Shown: in pieces, positions 57,213 to 64,000 of the stretch | Layout: each line of letters opens with the position of its first letter | Position numbering within the stretch: position 1 is the first letter of the stretch | Assembly: GCA_946811695.1 (NCBI GenBank) | Contig: OX328126.1 | Location: 87,651,785 to 87,715,784 of the forward strand | Source: Gonocerus acuteangulatus | Lineage: Eukaryota > Arthropoda > Insecta > Hemiptera > Coreidae | Reading direction: 5' to 3' | DNA length: 64,000 nt | Notes under the pieces: generated by a model | Database searches by the model: none | Told to the model about the DNA's origin: nothing | Seen by the model: only the letters and a program-made list of their open reading frames with translations | Position numbers and translations under genes: made by a program

Positions 57213-57740
57213 CACCTACACTGGACCCGTTCCGATCCGATCCAGTAGCCACCGACTGTCGGAAGAAAAACAAACACATGTATCTCAATGGAGGTGCCTA
57301 CATTGGTCCCGACCCGATCCAATCCAACGGCCACCGATTCTTGGCCATTCAAACTTCTTTGTTTCTAGACCGATTTCGGAACGACGAAGCTAAATGGCGC
57401 CAACCCACATATTGTGTTTCGAAAAGGTCTACAGGTTCTAAATCTTAACCGATTTCAATGTTTTTTTGTTCATATTAAAGGAAATAAAGTTTAGAATAAC
57501 TTTGTCAATTCACATTTTTGTTTTTACTTTCCCTTGTTTATTAAATTACGTGGAAATATGTTTATAACCATCCAACGTCTATAACATCATTTTGACTTCA
57601 CTACGAGGTCATTACTGACGAGCTGTGTCTACATCGGATCGGATCGGGTCGGGACCAATGTAGGCACTCACGTCGGCCGCTGTCGATCAAACGAAATCGG
57701 ATCGGATCGGATCGGGAGAAATACGGGTCCAATGTGGGTG
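57213..57740. mobile_element. Element with CACCTACACTGGACCCGT inverted termini
   Basis: Left end CACCTACACTGGACCCGT; right end on the opposite strand CACCCACATTGGACCCGT, 16 of 18 matching. The subterminal regions are GATCCGATC-rich on both sides, and CTACATTGG/CCAATGTAG words recur inside (57298 and 57655), suggesting nested or internally duplicated ends. No target duplication is obvious and there is no transposase. A related fragment lies at 54391-54560. CAC-starting termini occur in several DNA-transposon superfamilies, so I leave the class open. Confidence 0.6.
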
Positions 57741-58500
57741 TAGCCATTGTCTATCGTTGCCAAAGCGGAGTCAGGAATGTACAATTTCTTCTCGTCCGTT
57801 GAGTTGAGTTTTATTTTTGATTGCACGTAATTTATAGTCTGTTAGTCGAGTCCAGCTGTCTACAAAAAAAAAAAAAAAAAAAAAAAAATCCCTGCAATCT
57901 TACTCGCTTTATATCATCAGAAGGGAATAGGGAGAATGTATTATCAAAAAACGGAACATCTATACTTCATGAGGTGCAGCAGAACCCTGGATATTTTTGA
58001 GGAAGGCCTGGATTGTATAATATCAGCTGAAATATAAAACGCTTCTGAAGGGAGCTATTTGTGGTCCAGAGATTCTGTCGATACGTCAAGGCTGTTAGAA
58101 AATTAATGAATTCTATCAGCCATACAGAGGGGGGGGGGGGCAGAAAAACACTATATTGGGGGTGGGGCTTGATGAAGGGGAGAACGAGGGGGATTTCGTC
58201 CAGCTTTTGTAGGAAGGTTTTGTTTATTTTGTCCCTCGCGCGGGGAAAAAATCTGGGGGAAAATTTATTTTTGTGTTTAAAATATCGCTGAACATTCTCG
58301 GCTTCATTTTCTCGATATTCGGCCACCAATCGCACCTTAATCCTTAGAAGCAGCTATCGTTCTGGGGAGGGGGGGTCGCTTATACACACATAGAGTTAAC
58401 AAATATTTAAAAATGTATTTTATGAGTCAGAATTACGGAATGTTTCTCAAAATAAATATGTAAAGAACTTCTTCATGCAGGTTTAGTTTTCGGTTTAGTC
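57741..58500. other. Intergenic stretch, no gene seen
   Basis: Contains a 26-bp A run near 57863 and a short G run near 58131. A 122-codon minus-strand frame at 57967-58335 has no recognisable domain. Confidence 0.4.
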
Positions 58501-58524
58501 TAAACGGTTCCCCTGGTATTCGTT

Positions 58525-58605
58525 AAAAAGTCCGACTCGAGGAACTGCATCATCTTAGCGTCGTTCCGTTCATATCCCTTTTGTCATTTGAAAAGTTCGG
58601 CCTTT
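58525..58605 (-). repeat. Dispersed repeat, inverted partner of 9120-9210
   Basis: On the minus strand it reads ATATGAACGGAACGACGCTA, AGATGATGCAGTTCCTCGAG and TCGGACTTTTTAACG, close to the segment at 9155-9205. Confidence 0.65.
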
Positions 58606-58849
58606 GTTCAAATGGGTTTATGACTTTACCTGGTCGGGTCCGCCAGACCCCAGAATCCTCTTCTAGAGATACCTATTTCATACGTTGAATGCATTGAAAA
58701 ATATCAAAATTGTTCACATTTTCTTGTGTTCTTATACTATAGTAATAATTCTACAAATAAAATCAATAAAAAAATAAAATAAAAAATTAACAGCATAAAG
58801 GCAATTGAAAATATTCAAAAGACGTCATCGAATCTCTTTCTCTTGGCAA

Positions 58850-59500
58850 GCTATATTTCTAAGAATGAATTGTTTTTCTTATTTTACTTAATCTGTTTTA
58901 TTGTCAAATACATTATCCAACTATAAGCAATTAAAAAAAAAAAAAAAAAACAAGGAATAAAAACAGACAAAAAGAACCGTTCGAATAAACGAAATCAATT
59001 ACTTCAAAGTTTAAGCACTTATTTCTCCGATTGACATCGCTTCAGAACCTTTTTTGTAGACCATTTAATAAGCTTTCGAATGATAACCTTCCGCTTCCCT
59101 AATTTTCAACCGTTTTCGAAATATTAATAAAAGTATACGAAGTTCCCAAAACTTTTCATTATTTCTAGCAACAGAAAATTGGTCTCATTTTACTTATCCT
59201 GTTTTACACACAAATACATTTTCCTAACATAAGAAATTACAAAAAAACAAAAGCAATAAAAAACTAAGGGAAAGAGACAAAAAGAACGACAAAACCCCGT
59301 TCATAAGAACTAAACAGACGTATTTGAAGTTTTAAGCACTTATTTCTTCGATTGACATCACCTAATCAAAAATTGTTTCAGAATCTTTTTTGTAGAGAAT
59401 TTAGAAAGCTTTCAAATAGTTTCTATCCACTTATCAAAATTTCCCAACCGTGTTCAAGATATTAATGAAAGAATACGAAGTTCCCAAAACTTTTCATGTC
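58850..59500 (+). repeat. Tandem duplication, two units of about 330 bp
   Basis: 58850-59160 and 59161-59500 share, in order, TTTTACTTA-TCTGTTTTA, a run of A, AAGAAC, TTAAGCACTTATTTCT, CGATTGACATC, TTTTTTGTAGA and TACGAAGTTCCCAAAACTTT plus TCAT. Divergence is moderate. No coding capacity. Confidence 0.75.
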
Positions 59501-59853
59501 TGTTCATAAAATATTTTATTCTAACCCTACCTTAACTCCAAACGTAACCAAAAGTTTAACATACTGGTTTTGATGAAATCCGAACATGCAGCAAATATTC
59601 AGCAAATATTTTTCCGATTTTCTCGAAAACGGGTAAAGCTATCGCCTTAAAAATGGTTTCATTCGTTTTCCTAGGCCAAGAAGCCTATAAGTAAGCGGGA
59701 CGATTTTTTTCGCGCGACATTCGCTCCAAAAACCATGTTCCAGTGGGCGGATTCTCCTGGTTAACGAACTTGACCTTTCAAATTAGGCGAAAGATTTTTG
59801 TACCAAATTTCATAAAAATCGGACCATTAGGGGGCTGGAAAACCGCGAACAGA

Positions 59854-59910
<57 letters not shown>

Positions 59911-59945
59911 TTGAACCACCGTTATTTTCGGTCTCTAGGGGTTCT
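59501..59945. repeat. (TA)n tract inside a repeated cassette
   Basis: TTCATAAAAATCGGACCATT and GGAAAACCGCGAACAGACCA precede a 47-bp TA tract (59860-59906), followed by AATTTGAACCACC and TTTTCGGTCTCTA. The layout parallels 12480-12600. Part of the upstream sequence (AACGAACTTGACC) recurs near 61205. Confidence 0.65.
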
Positions 59946-60539
59946 GAAACGCAAAATTTTCTAGTCGGCACTTCCGGATTGTTTCATGAGATCAACCTTA
60001 TAAGCGGGATTCCTCCCTATGAAGGGAGGGAGGAACCGCGCTAAAAGGACAACCATTGGAACTGCGATGTAAAATAATAATCTTAAAATCACTAAATCGT
60101 TGCGGAGTTATAATGTGTTAAGTTGAATTGTGATAATTACATTATCACTTGAAGCAACTAGAGCAAATATAAACATAAATTCTCTGCTTTTAGATTATCA
60201 GGAAATCTCGCCAAATGATGCAGAATACTATAAGAAAGTCTATAATTTAGTAATTTATAAGATATGAACAACTTACAGCAGAGTAAGCACTCTCTGAAAT
60301 ATAGACCACGAGCTGTCTTATTTGGTTAGGGTGTGTGTTTGGCAAAGGATGGGCTAGTTATAAATATTGGCGCCATTTCAGGAGATTGTGTTGGTAGACC
60401 TGCGTTATGTCCAGGAACCTTGCCAGGTTAGCCACTTATTATTCCGCAGTGGGAAAACCTCCTCCTTTATTTTATTTCCATCAATTAGATTTTCAGAATT
60501 ATTAGGATTTTAGGCAATCTGATAAATTATACACGTTAT
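59946..60539. other. Intergenic stretch, no gene seen
   Basis: AT-rich without a recognised gene or repeat partner. Confidence 0.4.
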
Positions 60540-60747
60540 TTTTTTTATTTTTATTTTTTTGTTTTTTTTTTTTTTTACGTCGTCTGAACATCTCGGCTAT
60601 TAGCGCCGGGCTATCTACAGTTTACTACCCTTTTAAATGCCAACAGAACGTGGTCGGTCACCCATTTAGGTACTCGCCAAGCCCGACGTTCCACAACTTC
60701 AATGATCAAGGGGAACCGCTCTATTCAACGTGGCTATGGCCGTTGGC
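60540..60747 (-). mobile_element. 5S-rRNA-derived SINE with poly(A) tail
   Basis: On the minus strand, 60747 down to 60638 aligns along its length with animal 5S rRNA. The start is GCCAACGGCCATA-CCACGTT, with GAACGTCGGGC and an excellent C-box-like GAGTACCTAAATGGGTGACC in the middle, and TGTTGGCA at the end. The 3' 5S arm is shortened to about 110 bp. It continues directly into AAAAGGGTAGTAAACTGTAG, then CCCGGCGCTAATAGCC and an A-rich tail. It is therefore a retroposed SINE and not a 5S gene: the promoter-like region is mutated and fused to a foreign tail. Confidence 0.85.
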
Positions 60748-60957
60748 TACGCCCTTATTCAGTAAATATTATTAATTTATACTGCCACAAAACGTTCTAC
60801 CTACACTCGGTTATTTCGGTTAGTTGCATATAGCCCGTACAGTTAGACCAAAAAGTTCTGTTGCGCTTGTGCAAACTTCTGAGGGAAATATTCCTTTCAC
60901 TTTTCTCTCAGTTCAGCCATTTCCAATGTCCTTTAATGAACTATATTTTATGGGAAA
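60748..60957. other. Short spacer, no gene
   Basis: No feature supported. Confidence 0.4.
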
Positions 60958-61180
60958 CGCTAAAAAAACTGATTATTTACTAATCTTATAGAATTTGGGA
61001 TGGCTTTGAGAGGTCAGGTATAAGGGAAATGGTGTTAAATATTTATCAATACTTAGCCAAATCTAGGGCTGAAAACATTTTAAACTATAACGTTCCTTGT
61101 TCAAATAGATGAATTAGTTGGAGGGAAAAGGGCGTGGCCTATATTCCCAGGGAAAATTCCCTCTGGTGTAACCTTATCAC
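60958..61180 (+). repeat. Partial copy of the 4946-6073 fold-back element
   Basis: It shares AAACTGATTAT, GGCTTTGAGAGGTCAGGTA, TATTTATCAATACTTAGCCA and GGGCGTGGCCTATATTCCC with the left half of that element. It lacks the nested hAT-like insertion. Confidence 0.75.
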
Positions 61181-61582
61181 TGTGAGGTTGAATCAAGTTT
61201 GGTCAATGAACTTGACCAGTCAAATCAGACAAAGTAGTTTTGTGGCCAAATGTGAACAAACGGTTATATTCGTGATTTATGGGTTCTGAAACGTGGACTT
61301 TTCTAGCCGTTACTTCCGGCTTGCGAGAGAAAACTTTATTTAAAAATATAAATAAAATGGGCTGCCCAATTACATTGGGTTGCTGGAAACACAGCGTGCT
61401 TATCATCCATTCGGAAATAGGGTAAATTTGGAGCCTGAAGATGTTAGGAGTTCGAAACGAGGAATAGAGAATAAAGAAGATGAAGACGAAAGAAGGAGAT
61501 AGTGATGGATGAGAAGGAATTGATAGAAATGAAAATATAGTCTAAAGTATATAAGACAACAGTGTGAATGGATGATAAGCAC
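61181..61582. other. Intergenic stretch with a weak repeat match
   Basis: TGAACTTGACCAGTCAAAT and GGGTTCTGAAACG resemble parts of the TA cassette at 59760-59955. No gene. Confidence 0.4.
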
Positions 61583-61930
61583 TCAGTGATTATAGATATG
61601 ATTGGAGATTATGCCCAATGTATCCACTAATATGGACTCGGCCAATGCTGCCAGGTGTTCTGCTGTCAGTCCCAGTTCTTCAAGGAAGATGGCTGTGCTC
61701 TTAGGAATGGTCCCTCGCGTTCCGAACCACAGTCCTTTCACAACGTATTCCCTCTTCCCAAATTCTTCCTGGAACTTTTCTTTGTAGTACGCTACGCATT
61801 TCGTATATATAGTTTTCTTTTCCGCATCTATGTTTTCAGCCTCTAGGAAAAGCGCTATGAGTGACGCTTTCGTCAGACAGGTTACTATGTAGTTACTATG
61901 TATACTATCAACATGATCTCCAGTTTATGA
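61583..61930 (-). pseudogene. Retroelement C-terminal fragment (GTIPK motif)
   Basis: A minus-strand frame of about 115 codons ending in TGA at 61583 reads TCLTKASLIALFLEAENIDA, then KCVAYYKEKFQEEFGKREY, then VKGLWFGTRGTIPKSTAIFL, and ends in LVDTLGII. A conserved G-TIPK block followed by L--LGL and a TLGII-like end is what I associate with the region after the RT domain in some animal retroelements. The assignment is from memory of the family. No ATG starts it and a stop lies just upstream, so it is a fragment. Confidence 0.4.
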
Positions 61931-62290
61931 AACTTACATTGTTCTTTTGCTAAGTTATTTATCTGTCATTTTTTTTACTTTGGGTCTCTGTATGCGTCAC
62001 AAAAAAGTGCCCGCTGGCTTTCGCGCATGCGCAGTGGCCTTAAACGAAAAAGATGACTGTATGTTATAGACTACGTTACATAGGTTTGTCGGGTGTACCT
62101 AAAGCATATTTATGTTCCTGAATTTGAGCAGAAGGCTCTAAACGAATTTTGTTCTCTTACTTGTTCAGAAAAAATCTTTGTTTATCTAATAGGCCCTTAA
62201 AACATTGTTGCTTAACCTATTGCCATGAGGTAAAAATGTTTCGTATTGATTTGATTATTCTCGTTTGTAATTATGTGTAGGTATTTATTT
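61931..62290. other. Repeat-derived stretch, no gene
   Basis: 62096-62163 is the inverted partner of 56115-56165, with TTCTGCTC, TCAGGAACATAAATATGC on the opposite strand. No gene is seen. Confidence 0.45.
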
Positions 62291-62335
62291 TTTTAGCTGA
62301 AGAAGGCTGTTAAAGAACATGCCGAAACGTTCAAA
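62291..62335 (+). ncRNA. Hammerhead-like motif remnant
   Basis: CTGAAGA at 62297 is followed by one extra A, stem GGC/GCC around a 13-base loop, then GAAACGTTC. Same order as the motifs at 8402 and 15251. Stem II is only 3 bp and stem I is not evident. Likely a decayed retroelement end. Confidence 0.25.
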
Positions 62336-62901
62336 ATATAGATTTGTGTGAAAATTTGACGTTTTCTCTTAGCCGAATCCCAACTGTTTCTTCACTTCTT
62401 ACCACATCTCATTAAAGATCGATTTTTTTATATGTGTTTAATATAATCATAAATTAATGCCTTCAAAATTACATAATTTGACCGAAACAATAACAGTGTA
62501 AAGAAAAACCAGTGATGATTTTACGAAATAAGGATTGTTAATGCCAATTCTGTACAGTGTTTTTGCTTTGCACAATGTATTTTCAAGAATGAATTAATCA
62601 TGTAACAATAATGTAGAATAGTTACGAGAATGTTGTTCTAATCGAGAGGAATTCGCCAGATCGTTTAACCGATATGATTCAGCACTCAACGATTTAAAAT
62701 CGAGAACCATAAAATACTAATATACCCCTAACATATCTAATTGAACAACAAAAAACCTTCTTTTAAAAGGGCGTGGTCCTTTTTGCACAATCTTCAAAAA
62801 TACCAGAGTTATTTTATTTTAAAATGAACCTGTTTCATCTAGTGACTGTACAAATAGCAGTTTAAGTCCATTTTCAACGATTTTTACATGCAAAATCTGT
62901 T

Positions 62902-62943
<42 letters not shown>

Positions 62944-63557
62944 CATTAAAGTGACAAGAATTCTTTTCACTGGTTTACTCTACTTCTTCTTCTTCCTTCA
63001 CATTTCTACCTCTATGGAGAGGTTATTCTAAATCATACAAACATAACCTGTACAGTTAGCGGCTGTAAGTCTTATTTGCGTTTTGTTCTCTTCGCTTACT
63101 TTTGAAACTTTTTTTCGGTGGCATATATTCTTTGCTAAAATAATTGTGTCTGTAAACCCAGCCTTAAAGTAAGTTCTCGTCTTACATTACATATATTTTT
63201 TTACTAAGCATAGTCTTGTTATTTATCACTGTTTTTAACTGTCATCAAAATGCTCCCAATAAAATGACCAAGTTTATTTTGAATTTAGCTGATGCTAAAT
63301 GTCAATGTCTATACATACATATAAATGTTAACCAATACATTTTATTTAAATCTCAATGAGTATACATAGCATTATTAATACTAGAATTAATATTTCATTT
63401 AATTTTGTAACATAAATACAGAGTGAGATATAATTTACTTATTCTTTGTCTTGCCTAGGACAAAAATGTTTAAATGTTTTTTGAATGATCCCTCTCATTG
63501 TATTATTACTACAAGCTACTTTTATTAATATTGTTGAACTTTTAATCCATTTTCTAG
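62336..63557. other. Intergenic or intronic AT-rich stretch
   Basis: Contains a T run of about 29 near 62910. The 3' part (about 63400-63557) is probably intron before the exon at 63558, ending in a pyrimidine-moderate acceptor TTTTCTAG. Confidence 0.4.
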
Positions 63558-63686
63558 AGATGGGAAAATCAAGTAGCGATTCGTCAAGTGATAGTGAAGA
63601 AGACAGAAAGGAAAGAGATGCGTTTGCTGCTCGACTTAGAAAGAAAGACAAAGAGAATACCAGAAAAATTACAACTATTCATTCAG
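63558..63686 (+). CDS. Internal exon, possibly of a DHX16/Prp2-like splicing helicase
   Basis: Bounded by acceptor CCATTTTCTAG and donor CAG-GTATTA. The 129-bp exon keeps phase 1 at both ends. It encodes MGKSSSDSSSDSEEDRKERD then AFAARLRKKDKENTRK, an acidic-serine then basic-charged stretch. The ERDAFA-R-R--DK--TR pattern resembles the segment before the helicase domain of DHX16 (Prp2 orthologue), a spliceosomal DEAH ATPase. The similarity is short, so other Ser/Glu-rich RNA-processing proteins remain possible. The frame is open well beyond the acceptor upstream (to 63485), but that part looks intronic. Codon 3 onward could be a start exon instead, since ATG lies two bases after the acceptor. 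Next exons would lie outside the window. Confidence 0.45.
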
Positions 63687-64000
63687 GTATTATTATTATG
63701 TTTGACATATCAACTTTTGGGACTATGCTTAAATCCACGTATCATGCGGTAGTTATAGAAATAATAATATTTTAAAAAATTACTTAAATAGACTAATATC
63801 TATTTTTAAAATACTCCTTAACTTTTGAAGAAATCTTCAATTATTATTATTCTATTATATATCTTGATAACTAAGTTAGACGTTGGCCAGGAGTGTTAAG
63901 GCGTTAACTCTCCCGCTCTGGTTTTGTGAAAAAAAAAAAAGGCTTAATGTATACTAGATAGAAAAGTGTAGTAACCCTCCCCAAAAAGCTGTGTTTAGCA
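63687..64000. other. Presumed intron with a truncated SINE head
   Basis: 63875-63930 (GTTGGCCAGGAGTGTTAAGG, CGTTAACTCTCCC) resembles the A-box side of the tRNA-SINE head at 290-358, then ends in an A run. The rest shows nothing supported. Confidence 0.35.

Noticed and set aside
60638..60747. A functional 5S rRNA gene
   Set aside because: The 3' part is shortened, internal positions are changed and it is fused to a SINE tail with poly(A).

Overview
The window is nuclear DNA from an animal, most likely an insect or other arthropod. The evidence is a spliceosomal exon with AG/GT borders, an intronless PKA-type kinase gene, jockey/CR1-type non-LTR retrotransposon fragments, tRNA- and 5S-rRNA-derived SINEs, short hAT-like elements and many (TA)n microsatellites. 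Nothing prokaryotic is present: no operons, ribosome-binding sites or CRISPR. I cannot name the species.

Layout. 1-17.5 kb is AT-rich repeat-derived DNA: SINEs, fold-back elements with 8-bp target duplications, decayed reverse transcriptase (RT) fragments, microsatellites, a 24-bp minisatellite, and an inverted pair of hammerhead-ribozyme-like motifs near 15 kb. 17.5-20.1 kb holds a 31-bp minisatellite and then a 51-bp minisatellite with higher-order structure. 20.1-22.8 kb holds a large palindrome, a SINE and a 25-bp minisatellite. 22.8-49.9 kb is one satellite of 93-bp monomers; by my count 285, interrupted by a 618-bp 5'-truncated retrotransposon flanked by a 13-bp target duplication. The monomer is exactly 31 codons and is open in one minus-strand frame, so it gives very long but repeatedly broken reading frames. 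50.3-53.8 kb holds two damaged non-LTR retrotransposons. 54.8-55.9 kb holds the only convincing intact gene, a 351-codon intronless cAMP-dependent protein kinase catalytic-subunit-like gene on the minus strand. 56.3-63.5 kb is again repeats: RNase H and RT remnants, an inverted-terminal-repeat element, a 5S-derived SINE and tandem duplications. Near the right edge, 63.56-63.69 kb looks like one internal exon of a conserved gene, perhaps a DHX16/Prp2-like splicing helicase.

The sequences do not form a pathway. The window is mainly a record of repeat dynamics: satellite amplification by multi-unit duplication, nested transposon insertions, and SINE families that seem to share one 3' tail behind different RNA-gene heads. 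All coordinates of decayed repeats are by-eye estimates; those with target duplications are precise.
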